NCBI GenBank assembly: GCA_033557835.1
Contig: JAWQRO010000263.1
Span: 1-45,485 of the forward strand
Direction: 5' to 3'
Length of the DNA: 45,485 nucleotides
Origin: Helochares maculicollis
Taxonomy: Eukaryota; Arthropoda; Insecta; Coleoptera; Hydrophilidae
The notes under the pieces were generated by a model. The model was not told the DNA's origin, did no database searches, and was given only the letters and a program-made list of their open reading frames with translations. This document shows, in pieces, positions 1 through 11,883 of this stretch (positions within the stretch are counted from its first letter, which is position 1; every line of letters begins with the position of its first letter). Position numbers and translations under genes: made by a program.

Positions 1-22
1 ATATATATATACACACACACTG
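1..22. repeat. AT/AC dinucleotide microsatellite
   Basis: A short run of AT repeats passing into AC repeats at the left edge of the window. It may continue outside. Confidence 0.85.
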
Positions 23-1065
23 GAAAAATAATATTAATGGTATTAATTGTCATTCTACAAGATGATGAAAAAATCAACTATAAAATGTATGCTCATAAAA
101 TAGTTTAAATTCACAAGAATGATGGAACTAAATTCTACAACCAAGACTAAAAATCTGAATCATAGAAACATCCAAAAACCAATTAAGTAAAATTAAATCA
201 TTAGACGATTAAATTTCTAAGCTAATTTCACTGAAAAGAAATCCTAAGCTGCCGAAAATTCTTAAAGTAAATGCATCTGCAAAAATGAAAATAAATGTTG
301 AATAGCCAAATTTAAAAGTGAAAGTAATATCATCATATATAAAAGAAAAAATGAACAATGCAAAATTAGTTTGAGAATCCAACCAACTTTAAAAATTTAA
401 ATAAAAATGCTGAAATTAGATAAGTTGAAATAAAACAAAACATTGAGTCCTCTTAAAACACTATTAGTTATGAATAGTGCAAACCGTGTAAGTAAAATAA
501 ATAGTTTACAATCAAAAACTGACAAATGGACAGTAAGTAATATTGAAGAAAAACATACGAAAATCTACCTGCAAAATTTGCGGAGACCAACTAAATTTTA
601 ATTAAGTTTTTATAGAAAATTTATAATTTCGAGATAAATTTCATTTTAAAGGCGGAGGAGTTTTATACGGCCCTAGCTACCCCTAAATCTTAAGGAAATC
701 GAGCATATAAAAGGCATTTTTTGGAAATAATAAGCAGTCGCAGCAAAAAGCCGAAGTCTATTCGTACATGAGTACGCATCACATTTTTCAAAATTAACTA
801 ATTACACAAATAGAATTTCAATCGCCTGCTTTCCCCGCAAGTTGAGTAGCCTGAACTAATACGACCGTTGGTAGAAATAATTTTCCTTTTCCTTTTAATA
901 TTGTATAAATATCTAAAGCAAATCTAGTGCGAAAGAAAGAAATTATCTTAAAAAGAAGTCTTATTTCTGTACGTGGCGAAGGTAAATAATTATCAAGTTG
1001 GTTAACCTTTGTTAACTGCCTCCGTAGATAGCTTAAACCATAATTTTGAGTCACTCTAAAATATA

Positions 1066-1112
<47 letters not shown>

Positions 1113-3132
1113 TATTTAATTATGTTTAAGAATTAAAATATGTATAGCTGTTAATAACTGGAGTTTCCTGACTATTTCTGGGCGATTTACCATAATCTAA
1201 CTAAGGCTCAGTTATTTTAGTCAGAATTTTGAACTTTTTTGCGTCTTTCACCAAAACAAAAAATACAAGATATTAGAGCTCTTAATATATAAATTTGATC
1301 GTGCTATGTACTGTTACATTGGAATGGGACGCCTGAAGCTTTCGTACTTGCCACAGTAATCACTTTATCGATTTATCTTGTATAACTTTAAAAAGTTACT
1401 TCACAAGAGGGATAATATATCCAAATTTGACAAACAGCAAATTACCAGTCGGTATCCTGAAAAGGGATTATTGAGTTATTTAGTTTCCGGGATATACGAA
1501 ATACGAGGATCCCCTTTGTACATGGATCATTTCTACGGGATGAGGTTTATTGTCAGCTTATAAAAATGGTCAAATGTGTATGAGCGCAGATAAAATCCAT
1601 TAATACGTACAGATTGCCAGTAACAAACTTCATATATCAAAACTTGGGCTTCTAGCTTTTCGCAGAGAATGGTCATCCACTGGAAGAAAATTAATTAAGC
1701 CTTTGGCTGCATTTTCAAAATCCTAGTGACAACGAAAAGTTTACTTGAAAGCCAACTGATTTTCCAGCAGGGGTTGTAGATATTTAAGAGGATTTTCGGC
1801 TTTTAAATGAACGTCCAGTTTTATGACGCACACATGAAATCCGGCAGCTATTACCGACAAGGTCGTGAATTTTTTTGCTTTGATGTCATAAGTTGGGGTA
1901 AAAAATTCAATGGCTAAATTGCGACTCATGTTTGTTTATGATCGTAATCTGATAGATAGGCTTGCGTGAGTTTGAGGAAACGAAAACAAAAAATATCCGC
2001 GGAAAACATGGAGAAACGAACCCATTTTTCACGTAAATTTGGCTATTAATAATAAGCTTTATTTCTTATCGTAACATTAGGAATACAAATTGCCGATCTG
2101 GAACTGATTTCGATAAAAATTTATGTGGAAACGAATAAATTCGGTGCGTGTCGGAAAAATACTGAGATTTTCAGAAAATTACCTTTTTTATAAAATAATT
2201 TTCAAGATTTTCCTTCTTCTACATATTTATGAGGTGGTAAATTCTTTACAGCCGTTAAAAACGGCATAACTTGCACTTGGAATGCAGAAGCTGGAACCGA
2301 CAGAGCTTTATGAAATATAGTTCACTTGAATGAAAAATGTTGTATTTATTATGTATTTGCGGACAAGTTTGCGTATATTTACTGAAAATTCTTGTAGATG
2401 TCTCCTAGTGGTCAGCCATTTACATTCTGAATAATTTATGAGGTTTATTTCTGGAAATATATGGCATATACATATATACGCTTATTAAAATTGAAATGTT
2501 TGAAAACTAGAACAATAAATAAAATAAATTCTGTTAGAGAATATGCAGCTCGGAATGACCCAAAGAGTATTTTTTGCTGAAGGAGCCTTGAAGGTTTTAT
2601 GACTAGTAAAATCAATGTTTTTCCCATTCCACCAGGCAGATGAGGTGCAAAAGTGTACACAACAAAAAAATGGGTATTCCGTGAGATTACCCACCCGTCT
2701 CGAGAGATTTAGAGAAAATAAATATTTGCGTCATTTCGAGAGACTCTTAGTCAAACGAAAATCCTGGCAGGCAACTCGGAGTATAGGTTCTGGCTTCATT
2801 TTATAGGAAAAATGTACCAAGTCGAAGTAATCCCGTTAAATTAATCGTTATTGTGCACAGAGGTAACCATAGTTTGCATTTTCTAAGCCGCTAAGCTAAA
2901 ATCTAGCAATAATACTTAATTGTAAACAAATACATTCCACAGTACGAAATTCCTCTAGATTATGCTTTTGTACCTACGAAACACAAACTTCAGCTAAAAA
3001 GGTTGGTCTTTAATCGTAAGTCTAGACCACATAAATGACCATTTGCTCAAGCTCCCCTTTCAGTGCAAAACATGAAAGAGGAGCGCCCTGTGCGAGTATT
3101 CCGTTCAATTTTTTAATTTATTTTCTTTGCAG
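23..3132. other. gene-poor AT-rich stretch
   Basis: No gene family recognised on either strand. Two short minus-strand open frames (818-1054 and 1741-1929) look somewhat protein-like but have no recognisable motif or convincing exon structure. An AT microsatellite lies inside at about 1069-1109. The last 30 bases before 3133 are a pyrimidine-rich tract ending in TTTGCAG, which looks like a splice acceptor for the exon that follows. Confidence 0.5.
1069..1109. repeat. (AT)n microsatellite
   Basis: About 40 bases of uninterrupted AT dinucleotide repeat. It is likely to be length-polymorphic. Confidence 0.9.
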
Positions 3133-3136
3133 GACT

Positions 3137-4820
3137 ATGGAAGATTTAGAAAACTTCGAGTACTTCGAACCTGGAGTTTTCGATGGTCTTATAGAGTTGC
3201 AAACAATGTAAGTAAATAAGTTAAATTAATTGAATTTGTGAACTTAAATTGTGCGTTTGTGACAATCAATGTGTTACGGGAATGGCTCGTACCAACAGTA
3301 TCGTCTCCACAGTACAAAAATTCGCCAGAAAGTTTTTGCATTTACCTTAATTTGAATTTAAAATGAATCTCTCTACGTGAAAATCAAATTAGGTAGAAGA
3401 ACGTCAAATAAAAAATTGGCGGATACATCGCCAAGAGATTAATGAAATGTTTGGAAAATTAACCCTTGGCAAGAATTTTATTAGCTTTGCATAAGTTTCA
3501 GTTGCAAACAAAGGAAAATACTTTCAGATTTCATTAAGAGTAAAAGTAAGAGGAATTCTTCAGCAAATCTAATTTGAGTCATTAAAATATTTAATTTCGA
3601 AACGCCAAAGGTATTTTTTAGACAAAGTCTATAGTCTCAATTTTTGTACCTAATTTCTAGTTAAATAGATAAAGAAAACCAGAGTTAAAAATGCGTTGAT
3701 AATAAATTTAATAAATTAGGCAGTTTGTTTTCAAGTGTTGTATAATTTTTAAATGTTGTAGTACAACATCGTTTCAGCCATCTGAAACTTCAACAAATTC
3801 TTGCTTAAAACCACATTAGAACGAATAGGAGTTACAAATTATAGTGATTAAAAGTATAGGCTATTAAAAACTCTGGTGATTAAAAACACTGGCAATTAAA
3901 AACGGTAATGATTAATAAATATCCCCCATTAGAAATGTGAGGGTCCTTTTAGGGTTGAAATAGAAACCCGGATGTCACAGCTTGATTTTCTCTGTTGATT
4001 ATTCCTCTAATTTGTCATTTTCACGAACCCTCGGAGCAGAGAAGCGCTGAAAATCTGGCTCTATGCGGTAAACTAACTAAAGTTAGTTCTTATTTTTATT
4101 TCTGTAGGTGGTTAGCATATAATTTCGATGTGTGCAGATCCTCAGGGTATTCTCCGCAAGAGAAATAGGAACTGTGTACCACAATAATTTAATGTGATAT
4201 AATATTCTGAATGTCACCACGAATAAACCCCGGTTTGTTGATTAAAGTACACGCACTTTGAGTTGTATTGAATTCCAAATTTATACACTAGTCTATGTTA
4301 TAGAGGATGGGAATGTATATGTTAGGCAGAAGCGTACATACATTTGGAAGCTGGGTAATGGAGTATCTTTGTAACGGCTTAATTCATGCCGAGTTTTCAC
4401 GAGGATTGCTGTTGAGTATAATGGAGGTTGGGAACAAAAATGGGAACGTGCAGAATTTTACAAGTATATTGTAATTGGTTTTAAACAATATGTTGTATGC
4501 TTTAGATTTTAAACTGATTTGTTAGATTGAAATATGAACACAAAACGTTTGTTTGAGAGTTTTAAATTTAATCTCTTTGTGTGTGTAGTCTTTATAAAAA
4601 TGAGAAAGGAGCATACAAATATGCCCTCAGTTTTTCTAACGAGACAAATTGTACTATTGTATCTAACTTCGTTGGCTCCGACTATCATATTAGATTTAAC
4701 AAAACGTTCAACTTTAACAGCAAAGAAAAATCAATTTGGAAAGTGTATGATTTTGAATTTATTAAACTACCCAATTTCGGCTTACCTAAAATATTTCCTC
4801 ACATATGCACTCTATCCTAG
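3137..4820 (+). CDS. candidate two-exon gene, unknown family
   Basis: I do not recognise the family. Exon 1 has a strong acceptor (pyrimidine tract, TTTGCAG, ending 3132), an ATG at 3137, 23 codons rich in Glu, Phe and Tyr (starting MEDLENFEYFEPG), and a strong donor GTAAGT at 3208, leaving phase 2. A candidate exon 2 starts at 4589 after the acceptor TGTGTGTAG. It is entered in exactly the matching phase and runs open to a TAG at 4818-4820, adding about 77 residues, including two NxT/S sequons and a GSDYHIRF stretch. Joined, they give a protein of about 100 residues with no signal peptide or membrane segment. A second, overlapping hydrophobic frame is open from 4534 to 4971 but does not match the exon 1 phase. 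The acceptor before the ATG implies an upstream non-coding exon. The phase match is what I see; the pairing of the exons is inference. Confidence 0.35.
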
Positions 4821-6620
4821 CTTTCCTTTAGAAACAATACTTCTAAAACTATTTTCTCATTCTCTCCCAGCACAATCACAAGATTGTATTATTTTTTCTC
4901 CTTCTTCCGGAGGTCTCAGCTGGGCATTGGAGAATCAGTCAATCAAATCTGACATACTGCACAAAATTTAGTCAATAACAACTGTAGTTATAGCTTCTTC
5001 AGCATCCTACATACTCACCAAACTAAAACTCTGCAGTTTACATAATTTTAATTTTAATCAGGAAAACAATTTTATTCCGGTAAAGACTGCCAGACTTTCT
5101 ACGAACTTGTGATTGTTTCATACATCGTAACTGTAATTGAGGTACCTACGGCTTTTACGAAGAGATGCGGTAGATATCCGTCATAAATTTGTCGTAACAA
5201 TTCATAATTATATTTTGCCATCAGCATTAAATAATCTTCGGGATAGAAATTGAAACTAACAAATAATAAATACGTATGTCAGTAAAAGCATTGATGAAAC
5301 TTTGAAGTGAAGTGGCTTAATCTACTAAAGGCTTTGACTTAACATGAAAATTGATGTAATTCCCAAAAAGAAATAAAAGTACTACAGATTGCAAAGAAGG
5401 AATTAAATTTAAAAAAAGTCAGTTTTTAAAAGTTCTCACGTCATTATATAGCTTCATGGACGATTATGAAATGGTAATACAATAGTAAGCTCACGAAATA
5501 GATATGATTAAGATGAACAGTCATGGGAGTCGATGTTATGAGTGTTCCATCTAATAATGTGCATAAAATAGTTGTCAATTGTCAGTAGCTTTTAGAGCTA
5601 AAGTACGCAAATAACTAGTTGATGTAGAACCTTATTTTTCGAGAAATTACTGTGAGGAGGTTTTAAAATTACGATGCTTATTCTAATAAAGCCAGAAACA
5701 TTTCTTAGGCTGAAAATTACTATTTCAAAGTCAGTAGCTAATCTATTTCGCTGGTATTTTAAAGTTTTGACACAGCATTACTTCTTCTGTCAATAAGCTC
5801 TAAAGCTATTGCTTGGTTAAGGATGAGTAATTACAAATAGAACTCGAATGGTTTAATTGAGTTTTGATTTATAATGAATCTCCGGCGCAGATGATACAAA
5901 ATTAAGAATTTTCAGTGAAGCGTTGACATAAACATTAGGGGATAAACTTTTGTTAAGATGGTGGCTTCAATTTGAGATGTCATCATACATAATAACTAGT
6001 AGCAACTTGAGGAAATAATAATGTCAATTTTGAAATATACGCAAACCAAGTCATGTGTTTATTTTGATTAAGCGACACAAATTTGAAACAATATCTGACA
6101 AATTACTTTGGTTTGAAAAATGATCTCAAAAGAATAGCAATGTAACAAGTATATAAAGGACGACTTTCTAGGTCGCAACATCATTTCGAAATTGACTCAC
6201 TAAACTGGTACTTGTTTCCGGTTGAAGCTGGTTTCTCATTCTGTTTTTCTTATAATTGCAATTCTAATAGGTTGTGTTACGGCTATTATCGCCCATAGAT
6301 TTTGAAGAGGATATATGAACGTTGATTCGTTGCTTAAGAAAATAGCAAGGTAGAGGGATAAAGAGAAAATATAAGAAGGTTTATAGGCAGAAACTGGGGC
6401 AAACCTCAGACTCATTTTACAGACACAGAAGAGAGGCAGAAGAACTTTCGCAATTTTAGAGCGGATCATTACAAAACTGAAAAAAATGTTATTTATTGCT
6501 CTCTTGAAAATGAATCGAAGTAATACAAAACTTTTCAAATTACGTTTCAAATACAGTTTCAAGCTGGAAGAACTACGTATACCCAGCGGCATAGAAAACA
6601 TCTTCCAGGAGGATACTTAT
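4821..6620. other. no recognisable gene
   Basis: AT-rich sequence. A minus-strand open frame at 6236-6601 is basic and hydrophobic but matches no family I know. No RNA gene or structured repeat seen. Confidence 0.5.
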
Positions 6621-6815
6621 TTACGATCGAAGTTTTCCTAGATTCCATCTATCAATTAATGTAGTTAGGTTCGACTGAATGCATGATTCATAACAAACTA
6701 ATTTGACTTTACCTATTCCAGCTACATCAAAAGCACTCCAAAGCTCTTGAGGATCGATACGGAAGTCTTCAATGTTAGCTTCCCAAACCTTAAGATTATG
6801 TAAGTACACTTTAAT
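6621..6815 (-). pseudogene. possible takeout/JHBP-like protein fragment
   Basis: An isolated minus-strand open segment of about 65 codons, bounded by an in-frame stop upstream and a TAA downstream, with no clear start. The order of residues (NLKVWEANIEDFRIDPQELW, then an AGIGKVKL segment, then a Tyr followed by an IQSNLTTLI segment and a final NLGKL) resembles the middle of the juvenile-hormone-binding/takeout family. In that family a 'conserved Val-x-Gly... Ile/Val-Asp... Leu-x-Gly-x-Tyr-x-Ile-x-Gly' pattern builds the lipid-binding fold. The usual Gly in the first and third of these positions is replaced. No signal peptide exon or C-terminal half was found nearby, so this is a relic or a lone exon. 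The family call rests on pattern memory only. Confidence 0.3.
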
Positions 6816-8261
6816 CTACTCTGATTCTTAGCAAGATAAATTTCTAGGAGTAGAAAATTTAACCAATTAAGTAATGAATGAAAATTTAATTTGACTCTTT
6901 AGTTCAGTATACGGTTTATATGTCTTAACTTATAACTAAACAGAATATAGAAATGTAAGAAGTTTGATATGTGTATTAATTTAGTTAGATTTAAAATGGG
7001 TATCATCAAAATGTACATTAACACACATTACAGCCATACTCGCGAGCCCTGTGCTACATAAATTCAGCCTAAAGCAGACTTGAATATCCAACGGAAAGCA
7101 TTAATTCTTAGCGTTGTAGTGTGGGAAACGGTTGGGAAATGTCGGAAGTCACCACTTAGTGCTATTAACTTAAACGTGTTATTCCAGTCAATTCAAGTAG
7201 GTTTACAATGCATACAAACGTTGCGGTGTAATTACATAGAGATAAGTTAATGTCATCAACCAATATTCAAACCTTCCAAAATTATCGGACATCTATGTAA
7301 AGTTCGTGTCATCTTTAAGTCCGTAAAGCGTACCCTTCATTCAAAATTAGCCCATATTATATTTGTGCTTACAAACATTTCCTAAATTGTAATCCATTAG
7401 AGGGTTGATTAGAATTCGAACTAGATTCTAAAAGCTAATTAGCCTTTTGATATTTTTCAATTGATTCACCGTAGGTACTTCAGCTGATGAATTATTCCCT
7501 CAAGAATTTGCCGACCATTTTTAGAAAATCTAAGCAAGATAGTTATGATTTATTGCAATTAATCTACACATTTAAGTTTGCACAGAAAACATGTTATGTA
7601 AAATAAAATGGATAATAAAGTGTAAAATCTCCAAGAAGAATATTATAAATTATAGGTTTCCCGTCTTGTGATAAAATGCTAAATTTATCGTTACGTGTTT
7701 AATTTAAAGAGGAAACTTAGAAAATGCTCACGTTTTTAACGCACTTGTAGAAATGATTCCTATTATACGTGCTTATTATATTTTACCCAGTGTGGCGACC
7801 GGGAGACGTGTCGCTTTGTTTTATGTCTTAACGTATTATGGTTTTACAGCATAATAAAATATGGCCTTGTGTACATTTTTCGAGGGTGTTACTGACGCCT
7901 TATAGCAGTCAGAAGTTTATAGCACAAACAAACTGTATACTGGAGAGCAGTAAGTTTTCACTCCAGAAAATTTCTTTGAGAAAATTATGAGAGTTTTATT
8001 ATCAAATTTCGCAAATCTTCCTTTTCTTCACTGTATTAGATAACTGATTTACTGTCGGCTATATTACAATACTTATTTCTCTTTCTTTCCGGTGGTTGCT
8101 TTTATGATTACACTTTTCACTTCTTCTACATTGTCATAAATAGGTAAAAATATTTGGAGTGAAAACTATAAGTTATTCTAAGCTGCTTCCTACTGTTCGG
8201 CCGTGGAGTTGATTATATAGTGCTAAGATACTTGTTAAGCAATAAGCCATCAATTTAGTCG
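6816..8261. other. no recognisable gene
   Basis: AT-rich intergenic sequence. A slightly CpG-richer patch lies near 7795-7830. A good donor-like GTAAGT occurs near 7950 but no coding exon could be attached to it. Confidence 0.5.
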
Positions 8262-8790
8262 TTTTTTACATTCCCGTATTACTATACAGAGTATAGTAAA
8301 GAGAAGGTAATGGGATCATGAAAAACTTTGACCTCGAGATTTTGACGGATCTCAACTCTTTGGTATACGGCCATTATTGCAAAATCTGTATCAACTTTTG
8401 AAGCATGTAGGACCACCGATAGTACCCGTTTATCTTCACAGTTTTGAAATGTTTGCAAGTAAAGTAGTCTTTAAAATTATGCTATCCAATTGAAATTTCG
8501 TGCACATCTTAATTATTTCAATAAACTTGCAGATACAAATTTTGAACATGATCGGAGTAGGGAAAATGCTATTTTTATAGTTTTAAAAATTCCAATTTTA
8601 ATAGCATTTGGAATAAAAAAATTTACAAAAATGCTAAACATGGAAAATGTAGCAGAAACAAATAGCTTCGTGTAAATTTGAAAACCGGAAGTGAGGCTTT
8701 ACTGTCATTTTTTAGTTATGAATTTGGACCCTTCCTTTACTTATGAATTCACATTTTAAAATTCAAACTTTTGCAAAGGGTAAAAACTAG
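8262..8790 (+). repeat. interspersed repeat family, copy 1 (hairpin end first)
   Basis: The sequence beginning TTTTTTACATTCCCG and continuing to about 8790 recurs, inverted, at 26528-27020 and at 39893-40568, and partially at about 38752-38830. The end of this copy carries a 9-base-pair stem, TTACTATAC / GTATAGTAA with a 3-base loop (8279-8299). Shared segments include GACGGATCTCAAC, a 'TACGGCCATTATTGCAAAA' segment, GCATGTAGGACCACCGA and a CCGGAAGTGAGG-like block. No coding capacity is conserved between copies, so it is probably a non-autonomous element or the untranslated part of one. Confidence 0.75.
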
Positions 8791-8793
8791 CGT

Positions 8794-8794
<1 letters not shown>

Positions 8795-8844
<50 letters not shown>
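8795..8844. repeat. (CT)n(AT)n compound microsatellite
   Basis: About 13 CT units followed by about 12 AT units. It directly follows the interspersed repeat copy. Confidence 0.95.
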
Positions 8845-9018
8845 TTAACACATTGTCCATTACATAAACAAATATTAAAAATATTTCGATGATTTATATG
8901 TATTGAAAAACAATTGAATATTCCGTATGAGTATATATTAATGTGTTGAATATAGTTATTGACGCTACTGTTAGTTATAAATATTACAACTTTTGCTTTT
9001 AGTTTTGAAACTCATGTA

Positions 9019-10243
9019 CAGGGTTGGGCACTCGAAGTGTTACTAATTTTTAACCTTTTGCGCAGCTGTCACAATGGCAGTAGCTTTTTATAAATTTGCT
9101 ATCTGACAGTTCCTAGTATTTTTTACAAGCGTGCGAAAGCATTTTTCCAATAGTGAACGCAAATAAAAGTTATAAGCGATGGAATTCAAACGTAATAGTG
9201 TGATTGCTTTATATTTAGCTGGAAAATCACAAGCAGCGATTGTTCGTGATCTCAAGCACCTCGAAGTGAATAAAATGTTTGTTTATCGCACCATAACTCG
9301 TTATAATGATACTGGTAGCATCGCAAAACGCCATGGAGGTGGTCATCAAAAAAAAGAACTGAAAATATCCAATCGCAGCATCCGACGCATATTGAAAAAT
9401 GAGCTCAAGGTCAAGCCTTACAAGTTCCAAAAGGCGCATGATTTTACACCAAAGCAGCAACAAGTTAGACTTGAGAGAGCGAAGGCCTTGCTTAGCTTGG
9501 CCGAAAGCGGTCAATTTTCGAACATCGTGTTTTCTGACGAGAAAAATTTCCCAATTGAGCAATTTGTGAACTCTCAAAACGATAGGGCTTACTTGACCGA
9601 ATGTTCATCCGAGAATTTGAGCCATCGGTTGGTCACCAGAAAGCAGCACCCGCCACAAATATAGGTTTGGGCCGCTGTAACCGCGGATGGGCGCTCTCCA
9701 ATCGTTTTCAGTGAGCCTGACATCAAAGTAAATGCGACATATTATCAGGAAAACGTTCTGGAGGCTGCTTTGAAGCCTTGGGCAGACAAACATTCCGGTC
9801 GCAGACCATGGACGTTTCAACAAGACTCGGCACTGTCTCACAAAGCGTGAGTAAACCAAAAATGGGTGAAAAACAATGTTCCGAACTTCATTTCGACCAT
9901 ACAATGGCTCTTGAATTCACCAGACGCGAATCCAATGTATTATTATCTATGGGCCATTTTGGAGAGCAATGTCCGAGTTAAAAAATATACCAGCCTCGAG
10001 ACGCTGAAGAAAGCCATGAGTAGGCCAAAATACCGGCAAATTACATTCGGGCAGCTTGCGATTCGTTTTTTGACCGTCTCACAGCCATAGTCAAGGCAAA
10101 AGGTGGTCATATCGAAACCAAATAAATTGATTCTGAATTGTTGATTATTTTCACACATTCTGTACTTTAAAATAAATAAAAATACTGTTTTAAACCGAAT
10201 TTATGGCTTTTTGAATACGCTATACATCGAGTGCCCAACCCTG
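9019..10243 (+). mobile_element. mariner/Tc1-superfamily transposon, near full length
   Basis: The element is bounded by inverted terminal repeats starting CAGGGTTGGGCACTCGA on the left and ending TCGAGTGCCCAACCCTG on the right. Both ends are flanked by TA (9017-9018 and 10244-10245), the target-site duplication of this superfamily. Its 1225-base length is close to that of intact elements. A transposase reading frame (9179-10125) fills the interior. It lies upstream of the first NDUFS6 exon I can identify, so it may sit in an NDUFS6 intron or promoter region. Confidence 0.95.
9179..10125 (+). pseudogene. mariner/Tc1-type transposase, broken
   Basis: Cut-and-paste transposase of about 315 codons. 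The N-terminal part is a helix-turn-helix region (about residues 1-110, including AIVRDLKHLEV and a repeat near ISNRSIRRILKN). The first catalytic Asp is in VFSDEKNF (about residue 121), the second in WTFQQDSA, and the third in SPDANP. The frame is broken by TAG at 9662-9664 (in the VWAAV block), TGA at 9848-9850, and a frameshift near 10045-10055, after which the expected CDSFFDRL C-terminus continues in another frame to TAA at 10123-10125. Only three lesions suggest a fairly recent copy. Confidence 0.9.
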
Positions 10244-10245
10244 TA

Positions 10246-10703
10246 AAATTTGTTCAGTTTCAATTCCATTCAAATAGAAATATGGTATTTAATGAGGCTT
10301 AAACATGTTTACACAGTGTTAACATATTATTTATAACAAATTAGTGTAGGCATATTAAATAATTGACTGCTAGATTTAGTAAGTAATTTTTCTCATCATT
10401 AAAACTATCAAAATTTCTTTGATAATGCTATATTGAGATTTGCAGCAATCTGATTAATTCAACAGATAATTAGAATATCATTCTAATCAAATATACGATC
10501 ATGTGTAGTCTTAGTCAAGTACCCTTGCTTTTGAACTCTTTTAAATAAAATCAAGCCATCTTAGCTAGATAAACTTGGTACTATTATAAAGCAACCATAT
10601 ACAGCTGCTATTGTTTAAAGACAAACACTTGTCCTTATATATTTATCACTATTACTATTTTATTCAAATACCAATCACCAACAATGCAATTATTGATTTA
10701 TAG
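10246..10703. other. no recognisable gene; presumed NDUFS6 intron
   Basis: AT-rich sequence ending in the acceptor TTTATAG before the NDUFS6 exon at 10704. No coding exon seen. Confidence 0.5.
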
Positions 10704-11267
10704 AAATGGGATGAATGCGACTACAGATTAGCCCGATTTATCGATAGACCAAAGCACGTAAACAAAAATTTTGCTTATAAACTGATAGCTCAGGCTCCTG
10801 TGAAGAAATGCAGTGCAAGGGTTGTATGGTGTGATGGGGGAGATGGGCCTATGGGCCATCCAAAAGTGTTCATTAATTTGGTAAGGATGCTATTTTAGTT
10901 TCTACTTTGTCATCTAATTTTTATTATAGTGGACAAAATGTTACGAAGCTATTCATTGCATTTTCTAAGTTTGTATTAGTATAATAATAATAATCAATAA
11001 GTATCTGGCTTTGATAAAAAATTGTGCCACTAAAATAGCCCTTTTGTATCAGTATAATTTTTTTTTCATGTGAAAAAGTCCAGCTTTGACCAGAGTAAAA
11101 GTAATGTTTAATTAAATTGACACATTCTTTCAAAAATATATAGCTATGTTTTTAATTTTAGTTTTTTTATTACGCTCCTAATTATTTTTTTGATACAGGA
11201 CAAACCAGGAAACCATACATGTGGATATTGTGGACTTCGTTTTGAAAAGGATGATCAATGCCATTGA
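10704..11267 (+). CDS. NDUFS6: NADH dehydrogenase iron-sulfur protein 6 (complex I 13 kDa subunit), 3' exons
   Basis: Accessory subunit of mitochondrial respiratory complex I, needed for late assembly of the matrix arm. Two exons are visible: 10704-10880 (59 codons, phase 0 at both ends) and 11199-11267 (22 codons plus TGA), joined by a 318-base GT-AG intron. The protein reads DYRLARFIDRPKHVN..., then VVWCDGGDGPMGHPKVFINL, then DKPGNHTCGYCGLRFEKDD. The zinc ligands of the family are all present: Cys in WCDGG, His in GHP, and the two Cys of CGYC. In the family the preceding exon encodes the mitochondrial presequence and ends at HTGQ, exactly at the junction used here. I could not find that exon; it must be far upstream, beyond the mariner at 9.0-10.2 kb, or outside the window. 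A polyadenylation signal AATAAA is at 11315-11320. Confidence 0.93.
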
Positions 11268-11320
11268 AAAATATCCCAGGAAAATGTGTAATTTAAATTT
11301 ATGTAGTACTGTAAAATAAA

Positions 11321-11883
11321 TTGTTTAAAGTTTATTTTGTTTTAATTGCATTTTGAAAGGTACTTAGTCTTATAAAAATATGTTGCTATTAAGGATAATA
11401 AAGATGACTTGAGTGCATCCTAAAGTAAAAAAACATGAGATGATATACCATTTTGTAGTTGTCTAAAACTTCTTTTATAGTGAACCACAAAATTTTAGCG
11501 ATGGAATCAAAATAACTTGTCGAGGTAAAAGTCCTAAATCATAATTATTACTGTTATCAATCGTTTAATAATATGTTCATTATTATTACTTTTGGCTATT
11601 TGTAAACATAAACACACGATTGTTTGCTACGATTTTGGTAAAACATATTTCAAACATAACCAGATAAATTATGTGTGATCGTTATTAATAATGCATGATT
11701 ATATTGTAAATTCTCAAAGCATAGGACTCTGGGCTTTGATTATTTAATTAATGTCATACGCGAACCGCCCCCACTGTCAAATTTAAATATATAACCTCAA
11801 AATGTACAAATAAAACCGCTAAGGTTAAAATTTAATTGAAAAAATAGACTAATATTGTATAAAAGGCAATAAAATATGTTAAA
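11321..11883. other. intergenic region upstream of RNF26-like gene
   Basis: Contains the 3' flank of NDUFS6 and the presumed promoter and 5' leader of the next gene. No TATA box can be assigned with confidence in this AT-rich sequence. Confidence 0.5.

Noticed and set aside
818..1054. 78-codon minus-strand open frame
   Set aside because: Somewhat protein-like but no motif, no splice partner and no family match.
1741..1929. 62-codon minus-strand open frame ending near a donor-like GTAAAC
   Set aside because: Could be a first exon, but no downstream exon in a fitting phase was seen and the family is unknown.
6236..6601. 121-codon minus-strand open frame
   Set aside because: Hydrophobic and basic, as expected from AT-rich DNA; no receptor or transporter motif could be supported.
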